In this document: piece after piece, positions 45,926-57,803 of the stretch
Numbering within the stretch: the stretch's first letter is position 1
Layout: each line of letters begins with the position of its first letter
Source: Gelatoporia subvermispora B
Taxonomy: Eukaryota; Basidiomycota; Agaricomycetes; Polyporales; Gelatoporiaceae
Direction: 5' to 3'
Assembly (NCBI GenBank): GCA_000320605.2
Contig: KB445791.1
Span: 2,902,576-2,966,575 of the forward strand
DNA: 64,000 nucleotides
Notes under the pieces: generated by a model
The model's database searches: none
The model's input: only the letters and a program-made list of their open reading frames with translations
What the model was told of the DNA's origin: nothing
Program-made: the position numbers and the translations under genes

Positions 45926-48900
45926 GATGTGAGTAGACAATGTTGCAAGTGTCGGTGTAGTTCAGTAGGCGACCCGCTGGAGGGAGCCTCGCATGAAGAG
46001 GAGTTATATAGTGCGTTATGATCCCTCATGTAGCCCGGGAAATTTACTAAGCAGGAATGGCATGGTCTGGGTATCTAGTCGCTGCAGTCATTTGCGAGAG
46101 TTATGCGTACATCACCGTCCTGAGTTGGCGCGACCTTTTCTATTCGTCATCCCCACCAAGGGAAGGTGCCGATCGGGAGGACCCAACGAACTCTCCAGGG
46201 CGTTGAATCTAGCGCTTTGGAGAAAGAAGCCGGCGAAGTATTGTGTGAGAGCAAGTAGCTTCACATAAGTGTTGTAAGCCTAGCTCCGCCTGCATGGGAG
46301 CGTAAGTCTATGTGCCAATCATAAATCCGAGCGAAAGTGCAACACACGAAAATCGACACGAACCGGGGTCAGGAACTGTATATGTGATCACTTCGGACAC
46401 TACAACTTGAAGTAATAAATCGACCATACAATTGTTCAGCTGTTATGGGGCAAATCACTGAAGCCGATAGCGGCCAATGCTCGCCGACTGATCCTCAAAA
46501 CACTGCCATATTGAGGTTCGGTGAGTCTCATGGACGGTTCGAGAAAGGTTCAAGGGCGCGACTTACGTATATGTCGTCATCCGAATGCCAATGAGATTCA
46601 AAAGTTGTACACAGTGAATATGTATGAGAGACGCACTTCGGCGCTATCAACAGCATTCGTAAATTCGTATCCTATCTGATGCTACCCCCGATCGTCGGCA
46701 GGCTGGTGAACAGGAGCGTGTTGGAAATTCAAGCCCGACTAAGGGATCAGCAAAGACAAGTGAAACGACACGCCTTGGGTCTTGTAACATGGTTGCGCAC
46801 TATTCCATAGTCTGTGCGTAGCCAATATAGTAGCAACGGCCCCGCATTATTCAAAATATGGTATTGATCAGTTGGGTTGAAGAGGTTTGCCGCGAAAGAG
46901 GGCCAGAGCCGCAGTTAGTACCTGAGGCAGGAGACTTGCGCTAATTTTGAGCTCCATTATCCGCTTCATCGGTGCGAGAAACACGGAGGACACCTGTGCG
47001 TTCAAGATAAGCACTAAATACAGGCGATCATTCGGAAGACGCGAAAAGCTTGACTGGGTCTCATCGGAGTCGGCGCGGCGTTGTGTTGACACGGCATTGC
47101 ATGTCGCTGAGACGATAACACAAATAGTAGGACCCCGCGCGGTCTCATCATGCCATTCACGCTGAACTCTTTCCCAATTCAAGCCTGATGATAGCCTTCT
47201 CTCATTAAATCGATTCCGATCCTCCCTAAACCCGCGAGATAGGCTGAGACATGCATAGAAGAAGTGGAGAGCGCTGTGATATAGAGAGCACGACGAGTCC
47301 GTGGCTGACCACAAGGTTTAGAGCGTCACGACCCGATACTTTTGCACATATAGAAACGAAGAAACCTTGGTGATATTGAGCCGAATAACTGCAATACCAT
47401 CGATAAGGTGGGGTGATTGGAGTAGCCTTCAGAGTGCGAGATGCAATATATGACCAGCGGCTGCAAGGACAGTTCCGAGTGTGGTGTGAAGCAGACGACT
47501 TACGTATTCCGGTTGGGCTAAGAGGTATGCTATGAGAGTATCTAGCCACGAGACACCTTAGGAGGTCAGCGTGGGATTGCAGGTTGACATGAGGCCTCGT
47601 CGCCATATACGGCAAAGTCTGATAGATAGGTAACAGGTTCTGTGTCCCATTGCAGTAGCCCAGAGCAGTCTTCCAACATCCGATGGAGGAGCTCCAGACT
47701 TCAGTAGGCTTCCTGATATGGCATGAGTGATGGATATCAATAAGTGGCCGGCCACTATCCTCGAGAGAGTGTGGAGCTTAAAAATGTAAGCGAATCAGGA
47801 CCACCTCGCGGTGAACATTTTGAGAAGGGGCGCAGGACCTACTTATTACCTCACAGAAAATGTCAGCAATGTGCTGTCAAGGCAGATCATACCACCTGTG
47901 GGAAGTCAGGGGGACTCATGCGTATACTTCTTGCATTCTCACTGTTATTAAGGCACTATACATGATGCCTTTCCCGTATATTCCCGCTGCCGTCATCGCC
48001 GCCCGAGAACATGCGCAGGACATGTGAGACAGCGCGTCTTTTGTGTGAGAGGATGGCGACATTGCGGTTGAAGGACTGGGCAGAGGTACCCGGCATTCGC
48101 GCGAAGTGCACTCGAACCCCAGGATTCTGGCTTACAGATGCCACGAGCCGATGAAGCTGCATTGAATATTATTGAAGAGAGATCCAAAGCGTCTGTCAAG
48201 CCCAGATACAGAAGTGATCACCACAACCTCCGAGCATCGCGCCAGCTCTTGTCAGCGACTGTGACAAGGAAATTCTCGACCACCAACTGCCAGATCATAC
48301 AGGCTGTACGCAAAGTGAGCCAATGTTGTGTGTTAACACTGCTGTATCCATGTGAAAGTGTTTCATGCAAGGCCTTGTGCTATCATCGTCGGAAATGATG
48401 TAGAGGGAGGGACTGGTACGATAACGTCATGCAAGTTCACCACACAAGTAGACGTCACAGAAAGCAAGCCAAAGCGAGAAAAGCAAACTCAGAGCACGCT
48501 ACAGACAATGAGCCGTGATGTCGATGTCCTGACTCTCGCTATACTGTACGATTTAATCTTTCGTGTCAAGTCTCGAAACTGGCACCAGCAAAACTAAGTA
48601 GCCCAAGAAAGACTATTTGAAGGATCACCCCATTGTGTAGCAAAAGACATCGATCATGTAGAACCAACATAAGTGAAGCAAAGATTGACGAGTGATTGCA
48701 TCCGTAGATATTCGGACATGTTGGCAGCTGGCAGTGAAGAGGCTATGGTATAATTTTAGGCGCCCGTAGCATGCTCTTATGGGGGCGCTTAGACCGTCAA
48801 GTACCTGAAAACTAATGCATTGATACGCGAAGACGCGATATGGGACGACACCCAAAGAAGAAGCTATAACCCAAGTACGAGAACACTGCGGCCACCGAAA

Positions 48901-50820
48901 TTGACTAGGAGATTTGACAACGTAACGTAAAATTGTCACGCGTGGATGGGAAGCGTGATACCTGTCTTCATTTGAATAGGGGAACAGTGGGAGAGGCATG
49001 CCGTCGAAGAGGTATGCGAATATGCCCACGGGATCATGCCTCCGAGGGGCCGAACGTTGACGGTCATCAGAGCAGCTACAGGAGGTACATGCGACCCAAA
49101 CAATCGGCAAGGGGTAGCAGTACTATTCAGAGCGCTTGCATTTCAGGGTCAGGCCGACCTTCATGCACTTGCATTTCACAACACGCCTTCTCGCATGCCT
49201 CGCCAATACATCTATACCCGCCAGATGTGGCTCCTTACCGCTCTCTGAGTGGCTGCTGAATGTCTTGAGATCTCGCGTCGAGAATCCTTGGACCTTGACA
49301 CGTGAGACGCAGAATCCGTCATCTGAACCCTTGTTGGTGGGTCCGACGGTGAAATTGAGAATCATAACGAAATGTATGATGAGCAGGGAAAAGACATTGA
49401 GACAGCCCCGGTCAGAATCATTCTAAAATGGACTAGGTCGCCCATCCTAAAGACAATGTAGAGTCAGATCTTTCCGCGTATAGATATGGTGCAGGTAGAC
49501 GTTGTCTCCGTGGTTTAGAGGTCTGGTTGTATCGTGCGGTGAAGCTCCAGAAATGGGTGCTCTCGTCTTTATTTCGCACATATTGCTGAAAGTCATGGCT
49601 GTGAGTGATGCACACATTGCGTTGTAAAAGCAGTGTGACCCTTGGCAGAGGCTGACAAAGTGTAGCAAATTTCCTGTGTCAATCCAGGCGAGGCAGTGTC
49701 AGTGCTTTATGTGCATGTTTCGCAGCTTCTCAGCTTCAGAGCTGGCCGGACACGGGAGCGGGACATCGATATACTGACGGGAGTAAAGAAGCCGCCAATT
49801 ACGACAAAGAGAAGTGTTTGTGCTATTGACAAAACACCAGCTGTGTTTCCGACGCAGAAGGATCCGGGAAGGTCGAACGTTCAAGGGCGTTGGACGTTGG
49901 ACTCCGAGGAGGAGGAAAATGGACGCATTCGTGAGGGACACGTGTGCTTGGACAAGAGGCGCCTGTCAGAGGTCGCACCGTCGCAGCGGCAGTGCTACTA
50001 TCTTCGGTGAGAACGGATCAGCGATCTTCCTGTGTATTTGGTTCTGTCAAAACCAGATACACCTAGTAAGTACAGCCGTATGTACATTCTGCGTTCCAGA
50101 AATTACTGGCAGTCTATGAGTCACTCAAATACACCCGTAGTCAGTTCATCTCCGGTTTCACCTAGCAGTTCCGATCATCACGATCCAGCTCATCTTCCCT
50201 TCGGTCAAGAAATCCGACGTGATGGCTTGTAATTCTTCCCGCAGGCGCAATATATAAACTCGTTTGCTTGTGAGCAGCGTGTTCCTCTCAACACAACTTC
50301 CGGCCCATCACACGATGCGATCGTGCGATTAGAACAGTATCTGCTCAGCCTCAGCACGTTGAATGCCCGGCTATAATATCCCCCTCCTCAATGATCAACA
50401 TATCCCCGCCTTGGTATATGTAGATATGGCTGTGCAAAACTTGCGCGCAGTGAAGTAACGCCTCAAGCTTTGTAGGTTCCGTAATACATAGCTGCATATT
50501 CGTTTAGCAGCTGACCTACGCGCCCGTATATGTTCTATCGACAGGTGTCATTCACAGTTCCAGTATAGTGGTGCAAATACTGGGAATACTATCTTGGGCA
50601 ACGGGACCCGCAGGTCTGCTGTCAGTCAGTGAATCGCGCGCCGGATTGTCGAGATCACTTTGTTCACTGTCAATTCGGTGGAGAGCGAGCGATACGATAC
50701 AGGTGACGCATATGGATGTACAGGTAGCGCAGTGACGCTCCCCTAGCATGCGAATGAGCTCAGACGCGATTAACTCAGGACTGCCCTCAAACTCCTGGTG
50801 GAATATCAACATGGCCATAC
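45926..50820. other. Body of duplication unit 1, no intact gene recognised
   Basis: About 4.9 kb of open frames shorter than 165 codons on both strands. Four short stretches resemble sequences about 6.6-6.7 kb downstream, in order: 46005-46011 (TATA), 46092-46118 (CATTTGCGAG plus GTTATGCGTAC), about 47030-47100 on the minus strand, and about 47975-48200 on the minus strand. The last contains MFSGGDDGSGN in one frame. These look like degraded genes rather than live ones. Confidence 0.4.
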
Positions 50821-50825
50821 ACACC

Positions 50826-51545
50826 CCTTGATACCTGGCATATGGCACAAATTCATTGATCCCGAGGACACACCATGTTTTGAGCATAATTATGGATTTT
50901 GCGGTACAAGACGCCGACATGTTGGGAAAACTGCATCACGGGTTCAGATGCATTGTAGCGAGGATCAAACTTTTGACATTCGAATTACCGAGGGACGCCA
51001 AAATTCACGTCCGAATCAACAGAGCCACTGAAGGATGCAGCTACTACTTCGTGGATCACGGAAGTGGGACCGACCTTTCGTTTGAAGATATCGACATAGT
51101 CTCACTAGGGATACCGGAGGCTTCTCCCGTTTGGTACACCAGTGAGGGAAATCATGATTCCCACTGGACCAAATGAATGACAAAGCCTCTGGCGCAGAAC
51201 ACGTACTACGAAGCGTTATCGGGCTCTCGTGGAACCCTTTCCGCACGATTCCGTTCCCAAGCACTCGAGGTTGGGATCAGGGAATCAGTAGACATTATAT
51301 GTCGTGCTCATGCAGGAGTGGATACGACGCAAGGCATGACCAACAGCCAGACGACATATGTTGATAGCACAAATGATGTCGGACGACTCTACGTTCTCTT
51401 ACAGTGCTCAACAAAGCGCAGACTTCATTCAAAGCATCGACACTCAGGGTCCACTGTCTTAACTTTGCCATTCGACACTCTCACTGACATATGATCTGTG
51501 CAGCTGATGAAGTGACTGAGTACACGGCCTGCCTTGTCGGTATGC
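50826..51545 (+). pseudogene. Broken WW-like/membrane-family gene (5' half only)
   Basis: This is a damaged relative of the intact gene at 57804-59830. It keeps an IDPE-containing start of the WW-like part, then VQDADMLGKLHHGF, HVRINRATEGCSYYFVDHG and EDIDIVSLGIPEASPVW in another frame. The homologue of exon 3 (about 51200-51318) has lost bases and its GT donor. The homologue of exon 4 (SYSAQQSADFIQSIDTQ) and of exon 5 (ADEVTEYTACLVG) are still readable. A frameshift near 50890 separates the first part from the rest. Similarity stops just after the exon-5 donor, where sequence of a different gene family begins. Confidence 0.75.
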
Positions 51546-51552
51546 GCAACGT

Positions 51553-51909
51553 AAAACGCAAGACCTTGAAGTAAGCTTGCGAGAAGCTTTCGCCCGGGTG
51601 AATCACATTTGATCGAACAACGGAGGAGGGAATTTATGACGTTGAAGTGAAAGAAGAAGCTGTTGAGGCTATCCCGTCACTGCAACGACATACAATGTTC
51701 CACTGTCTGCTGTGATTCCTGTATTGCTGATCCAGTCTTGACAGTATGACCTACATTGATTACTTATGTGTGATAATTATTTGTGTTTCGTTGACTTTTA
51801 GCGGAAACATTCCCATTGGCAAGAAGGCCGGTTCCGAACTTCGTCCTCGGTAAGGTGTGAGGATATTCCGAGGCATTGTACAACAGCTAGAGAGTCGCCA
51901 GAAAAAGTG
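51553..51909 (+). pseudogene. Decayed 3' end of the 43.9-kb gene family
   Basis: Nucleotide similarity to 44955-45322 is obvious. It starts with ACGCAAGACCT and runs through an exon-5-like part (GCTTGCGAGAAGCTTTCGCC, then GAATCACATTTGATCGA). After an intron-like gap comes a GGCAAGAAGGC/CTTCG part, then ATATTCCGAGGCATTGTAC and a final GAGAGTCGCCAGAAAAAGTGA-like end. In-frame stops and indels destroy the frame. There is no 5' part of the gene. It is fused head-on to the broken WW-like copy in the same orientation. Confidence 0.75.
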
Positions 51910-52270
51910 ATTGCTCATTTAATAGTGCGACCTCTTGATGTTCTAATCGCTAGGTCAGCGCAATAGTCGGGAGCTTGTTGCGTCACCATATATATTCCAT
52001 TCAGGCAATGACACGATGATCGGGCGAACGGGTATATATTCATTTGTGCTTTCGTAGTTCTTCATTCTCACCGAAACGGGTGATACATGTACAAAAAAGG
52101 CTCCCAGCAGGCGTGAATTCATCTATGGCATGCCCAAGACAACGGCGAGGATGGGTGGGGCCGGGAACTCGGGATACTCTGTTGACTGAGATACTAGGCG
52201 ACTCCACTGGTACTCCTACGGACAGCGTTACGTCAGAAACCGTTATTCGAAATCGGATGTATGAAGCTCG

Positions 52271-52521
52271 CTACCCAGCTAGGATGGACTTGAGCACTAG
52301 TCCTATGAGTATTAGTTGTTGAACGAACGATGTCACTAATGACCCGCCTTTGCTACGTTGAGCACCACCATTCTTTGTGGTTGTAGCAGTGCCGCTCTGG
52401 TCGCCCCCGTTCGTAGTACTGCCTCCGTTACCTCCGCCGCCAGTAGGGCCGCTGTAAGCCAAGTTGAAGTGTCAGCGCCGTCGAGCACGATCTTGTTACG
52501 GACATACTCAGTTCTACCCAT
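52271..52521 (-). CDS. Tiny Gly/Ser/Thr-rich protein (64 aa), copy 2
   Basis: Exons 52521-52508 and 52451-52271 give 64 residues: MGRTD, a Gly/Thr/Asn-rich stretch, and a hydrophobic C-terminus (LVTSFVQQLILIGLVLKSIL) that copy 1 lacks. The hydrophobic tail could be a GPI-attachment or tail-anchor signal, but there is no N-terminal signal peptide. The 14-nt first exon and phase-2 intron match copy 1. A TATATAAA box on the minus strand (52633-52626) lies about 105 bp upstream. Confidence 0.5.
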
Positions 52522-55500
52522 GTCGTCGGTGTCGGCGTCGGTGTCGGTGTTTCGAGAGTTGCGGCTTGTTGGTTTCGGATCAACGATCGAGTGGAACTGT
52601 GGAAATAATAGAGACAGGAGATGGCTTTATATACTACGTTGCCTTTATGCACGCGTCAGCGATCTCATGGATTCCACTTCCACCCATAAAGGTTCGCCTA
52701 TTTTGAGAAAGTGAGAGAAGCCAGTTGCGAAGGTTATGCGTACGGACCTACCTTGGTGAGGAACACCTTCTTCATGCCGCCGACTGCAGTCGCGAGTTCG
52801 CAATTCGAAGAGGAGTGCGATACGTGAAACACAGCGCTGTCAACCGAAGTGTATCAATGGGTGAGAAAAGTGAGGGCTCGTTCCCTCCACGCCGGATAAC
52901 AGATAGCACCTTGCCGACATCTGACTGCCCATTCATGGCAGTTCAAGCTCAATCCAGTGGCTGATGGGATAGCTCCTATCAAGTGGACCGAAAAAGAATG
53001 GCCAGCGTGGAGACACCACAGTTCTTAAGTGCGTAGCTGACCACTCAGATGTGAACTTCTGGTGTAGCGCCGTAAGTCCGAGCCTCGTAGCACACTATCG
53101 ACGCAAACGGAATCAGTTTTCACTCGAGCGTGCGCAGATGACTGCTGCATTGAGATTCATCGAATGACAAACAGAACCTAAAAGGAGCATCGAATGAATG
53201 GAGTTACACCCGGTTCCAAGAGTGTCGGCTGACTCGCAAGATCGAGTTAACTTGCATTATGCAAGCTAAAGCTGAAGAGGATACACTTAGCCAAGGTACC
53301 ACAGTCTGCCAGCGGCGTTGATGTACGCACTATATATGAGATTGTAGTCACGGCCCCCGATGTGAGATTGATGACGGCACATGCACGCGCCGGGAAGCCT
53401 GATTCTGACCTAACCGTCGAAATATCTTAGAATTTAACGGACACTTACGCGCCATATCTGCGTTGCCGCATGGGTGCATTGTAGGACACCTCTGCAGTAC
53501 CCTTCGACTGCGCAATTTCCCATGTTGGAGGCATCAGCGACAGATTATCGTCTCTGCTACCGGCGTCGATATCTAGACATAGACAATTACCCCAGTGGCA
53601 GATAGGACATTAACGCGACGTACCCGCACTCGGTTCTGCTTAATCCGTCTGGTTGGCCCGAGATGGGAACGAAGAACAGGTGGCAGTTTGAAGAACGCGA
53701 AGGTGTTTGATGTCATGCCGTCGGGACTGCTGCGGCGTTGCTTTAGCGTGTCACTGGCATAAGCATCGCCCTCAAAGAACATCAGTAACAGGACGGCCCC
53801 AGGAATCTTACTGACGCACTCATAACCGCTTCCCTTACAAGCGCTGGTCATGCTACCCTCTCATGGGCATGTTATCGGCTTGTGAGCTCGGAAGACCCGA
53901 TGTTTGTAGATTGGCTCCGGACAAAAAAAAACAGAAAACACCGCGGCGATTCGGGAGATAGGCCCCTTCTGCAGCCACTTGATTGGCAGCACGTTGGCCG
54001 AAGTATTGCGTAAACGGAAGAGGTGTGAGACTTAGTTCCCCGAGACGAACCGCTGTCAGATGGCCGAGACTGTTCCTCGGTTTCGATTGAATCCATCTTT
54101 AGGGGGACCAAGTTGACACTGTTCTGGATATGAAGAGGGGTTTATGCGGGGAGGTCTTTACTCTGGGGTGAGCGAGGCAAGGGTGAAGTCTGGTTGAACC
54201 AAACAGGTGCCGCAAGAGTGCTAGCCACGCGACCATACCTGGATCAGGGGAGGCGTGGGATTGAACGCCAGCATGAGATCTCTCCGTCATATGGGGTCAC
54301 CTCTGACAGGCAGGTAACGATGCCCGTCCTCCAGCATAGGGTTCCAGAGCATCTGTGGACGCCTGACCTGAAGAAGGGTATTGGAAGCCCATGGACGTCC
54401 TTCCGATATCGAGTGGTCAATGGATTAGCCATTCTTAACTTCGAAACGTGCGGAGCTGAAATGAACAGGTGAGCCCTTGATACCGCATGGTGGCTGGCTT
54501 GAAGCAGAGCAAGTGACCTACTAGCATCTTCATAATTGTCAGCGACTTGCTGTCAAGGCAAGCCACATCACCAATGGGGATAGTCGAAGTCGCGCATGCT
54601 TCCGCGTCCCTGTCTAGACCCGATTCGTTATTAAGAGCTCATATGGGGAAACCATTCTCCTTAGTCGCCGCGGCTGCTGTCACCGCCCGAAGACATGTGA
54701 ATGATCTATCGTTCCTGTGAGAATGGAGCAACCTTGCAGTTCGACGTTTACTTTGACATGGCCTCGAGGCGCATCTAAACTCTAGTAAATGGAGGTGGAT
54801 AGGTGCAGCCAGCCAGTGAATCAATATCAGAGTATTCGCGTCCGCCCAAAGCATCCGTCAAGCCAACCAAGGTTCAGAAGCAATGTCTGCCATAGACACC
54901 GAGCACCACTGTAAGCAACTTTCATGGAGGATCTTATCGGAGATGTATGCCTCAGCTGAGGTATCCAAGCTTGAGAAAGGGCCCAATGACAAGGCTGTAG
55001 CTCACGAACAGTGAATGTGAGAGCTAGGATAACCGAATCGCCTGACAGCACGCAGAGGAAAGCCGCATAACGACACTACGCGACTCCATTGACCATCACA
55101 CAAGTATACACCGAAAATCCAGTGAGTTGCGGAGGGAACAGTCGAGCACAGAATAGGAGACTCTCAAGCTGATGACATGCAGCTCGTCTTGTGCGGCTGC
55201 ATAATGGAGAAACACCAGCGAGACTAGTTGTTCCAGGAGAACGATACTTAGAGGGTCACTCAGGCACCATCCAGCACAGAGCACCTTCCATACAGCTCCT
55301 ATCAATAATGTGACGTCGAGCACAAGCGGGATATCGGACGTCGTCCTGTTGGGCGTACTCAGGAGGGAGCTACTGAACACCTGGGCGCTCATGCTGGTTT
55401 TTCTTCCTAGAGGGCGCTTAGTGTGTACACGACGTGGGACAATTCGCCAGCGTCACAAACCTGGTTCATGCCATTGATACCGATCGCGACCAAACGTCTA

Positions 55501-56128
55501 AGTACAGGTCACCAAAGCGGCCCGCCCTTCGGATCCGTTACGTCTTGGCAACATCTCGCGATATCGATCCGTCCAGACTACCGCATGCGAATACTAGAAA
55601 GGGAATCGCTGCAGACGTGCGAGACTCGGAGATTCGACGATATAGTTCCTGCGATCCCACACGAGCGTGGAAGCTCATAACAGATACGGCAACTGAGACC
55701 TGGGAATATGGGGCAATGGGAAGTGTTCACGGTTGCATGACCAGGGAGAAGGAGCAAGGTCGACATCTGACTCTTGGGTCCGGATTTCAAAAGGTGTGTT
55801 TGTCCCAAACTATTGGGTCACGGATTGTGCGGGGCAGTTGGTTTCGCAACTATTCTAGCTTCAGTAAGCACACAGTCCATTGGGGCGCTTGCTATACAGG
55901 TGACATTGAATGCGAAATAGACTGTCTGTGTCGACATATGGTTCACAATGAAGAGGAAGTACATTGGCATTTGGACATGGGGTGGCAAAATAGGGGAGCG
56001 AAGGCATCAAGTCGAGGATCGTCCACCACCTCCTCAGCTGTCGCTATACTCGAACGCAGTCGAGCTACTTGGAAATGAGCTACACATACACCGTGACATG
56101 ATATCATCGACTTACACTCCGGGGTCGG
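52522..56128. other. Body of duplication unit 2, no intact gene recognised
   Basis: About 3.6 kb with only short frames or frames lacking an ATG. Fragments resembling unit 1 lie at 52718-52741, at about 53690-53750 on the minus strand (a KQRRSSPDG-coding frame) and at about 54660-54890 on the minus strand (SSGGDSSRGD in one frame). A 214-codon plus-strand frame at 55434-56078 opens with GTG and has no recognised features. It is not called. Confidence 0.4.
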
Positions 56129-56592
56129 TCACTGGGGTCGAGTGGTGGTATTAGAGCCAGGCTTAGGTGTCGCTGGAGCTGCAGTAGTCTTCACAGCTGG
56201 CTGTGCAGCTCGACCTTTGGGTCTCCAAAATGTGGGAGCCGGGGAATTCGTAGAAGCAGGCGGACCGCCCGATCTAGAAGTAAGTTGGATTTACTTTCGC
56301 ACCCATGGGAACTCGATGAACAACTCTTGCCTAAACTCAGCAATCGACATCCCGACCACAGGTAGAGCTATGTCGCTTTCCAATGTCGATGGTACATTTG
56401 TCTGAGTTTTGACCACGCTTTGAGAGATATGTTCAGCGGGTTAGAGGTAAGAAACAACCTATTCACGCACTTGTTTATCACGGCAAAATCAGTCACGATC
56501 TCATCCGACTGGGCATCCACAGGCGGGGCCTGTAATGATTCCGACGTTGAGACTGGGACACTAGAGAATAGTTCGTTTTCGTCGGATGACAT
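56129..56592 (-). CDS. Small acidic-start protein, possible 21-nt intron
   Basis: Exons 56592-56471 and 56417-56295 join in phase. They read MSSDENELFSSVPVSTSESL, a Gln/Asp-rich stretch, then NVPSTLESDIALPVVGMSIA and FRQELFIEFPWVRK. Without further splicing a stop follows at once, giving about 82 residues. The same frame resumes exactly 21 nt later (56273-56129) with a Pro/Ala/Thr-rich tail ending NTTTRPQ. The 21 nt begin with GT and end with TAG (56294-56274). Either the protein is short or an extremely small intron is removed, giving 129 residues. Function unknown. Confidence 0.4.
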
Positions 56593-57803
56593 TGTAGGGA
56601 AGTGTGGGTTTGCGGACCGGCGGATACAATCTTATGAGGCACAACAGTAAGCGTGTCGAACCTTTTAAGCCCGTGGACGCGGCAATGTTTTCGAGGTGCA
56701 CTGGCACTGACTGCTGTGCTCGGGCAGTGTCGGCATTATTCCTCATGTCTGTATCCGTCCGATGCTACTTTACACGCGCCCGGGGTATACAGATCCAGTT
56801 GGCATTGAAATGGAAGCATGGCGATGCACGAACATGAGGCTCAACCGAACGCCGTTGGACCATAAGAGGAGTTACGATGTCTCGAGCATCGAATACTTCT
56901 ATCACATGAGTTTCGGAAGTCAGGACTGAGCGATTGTCTCTGTAGCGCAAGGCGAGAAGAAGGGCAATTGGCAAACCGTTTAACAGTTAACACGAACGAT
57001 ACGTGCCACAGACGCGTCGACACATACCACGTGCCCTTGGCGCGTTTGATGGTACCGGACCGGGACCCCCAAAGCTGTGTCGATATGTTGCGATATACCT
57101 TCTTTGAGCGCTTTGAGCCTGACAGAACCCAAATACAGCTAGCTATTGGACACCGCATATACGTTCTGGAATACAGGTGACCATAGTAATCCATCCGCAG
57201 CCATCTCATCTCTGTTGTGACAGCTTTCAGTATCCGCCAGGTTCCTCAGGCTCCTAGGCTTCGACCAAGCGGCCAGGAAATGCCTCTCGCCGGCAGCATA
57301 AAGCGGGTGACCTTTCATTTCTTTGTGGACCCGTCCGAATTTTGGACCATGTCCGCTGGCTTCACACTGCGAACCCTTACTTCTGCATTGCCACGCCGAA
57401 ACCTTGCATGTAAGCTGTAGACATAGCTTTGCTATGCGATACACTAAGGACTGGGAACTGCAGCGAGCACTGGATGTGACCGAGTGGCACTGATATGTTC
57501 ATGCGCTTGGCTGGGACCCTCGTGTCCGACACCCGTACAGCTGGCGTATGCGGCCGATTACATTAATCCCTCTTTGTCAATGCACGCTGTCTCAGAAGCT
57601 GTGACATCTAATTTGATACAGTCACCGAAGCACCGAATCGCCCCACATATTCCTTGAATCCCTTCTGATCTATCCTGCCGTCTCATATTATAGGTGACAT
57701 CGGCGGCATTGGCAAATAGAAGCCGCTGTGCGCACTCATAAAAGGAGCCGTACCAGACGCACCACCATCGCTGACCGACTACGAAGTTACCGGCATTCCA
57801 CCC
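56593..57803. other. Spacer upstream of WW-like gene
   Basis: About 1.2 kb with no recognised gene. The frame of the downstream gene stays open upstream of its ATG for about 75 nt (reading VPDAPPSLTDYEVTGIPP), so an additional 5' exon or an earlier start is possible. Confidence 0.4.

Larger units (their letters stand above)
44945..51550 (+). repeat. Segmental duplication, unit 1
   Basis: This block begins inside exon 5 of the 43.9-kb gene and ends inside the WW-like gene remnant. Shared landmarks with unit 2 are, in order: the 3' part of the 43.9-kb family, the tiny Gly-rich gene, a GTTATGCGTAC segment, a CAACGCCGC segment on the minus strand, an SGGD-coding segment on the minus strand, and the WW-like gene. 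Offsets to unit 2 grow from about 6.6 to 7.3 kb, with most of the extra length in the last third. Boundaries are by eye. Confidence 0.6.

Noticed and set aside
55434..56078. 214-codon plus-strand frame
   Set aside because: Opens with GTG, has no family features or exons, and a frame of this length is not rare in 64 kb of this composition.
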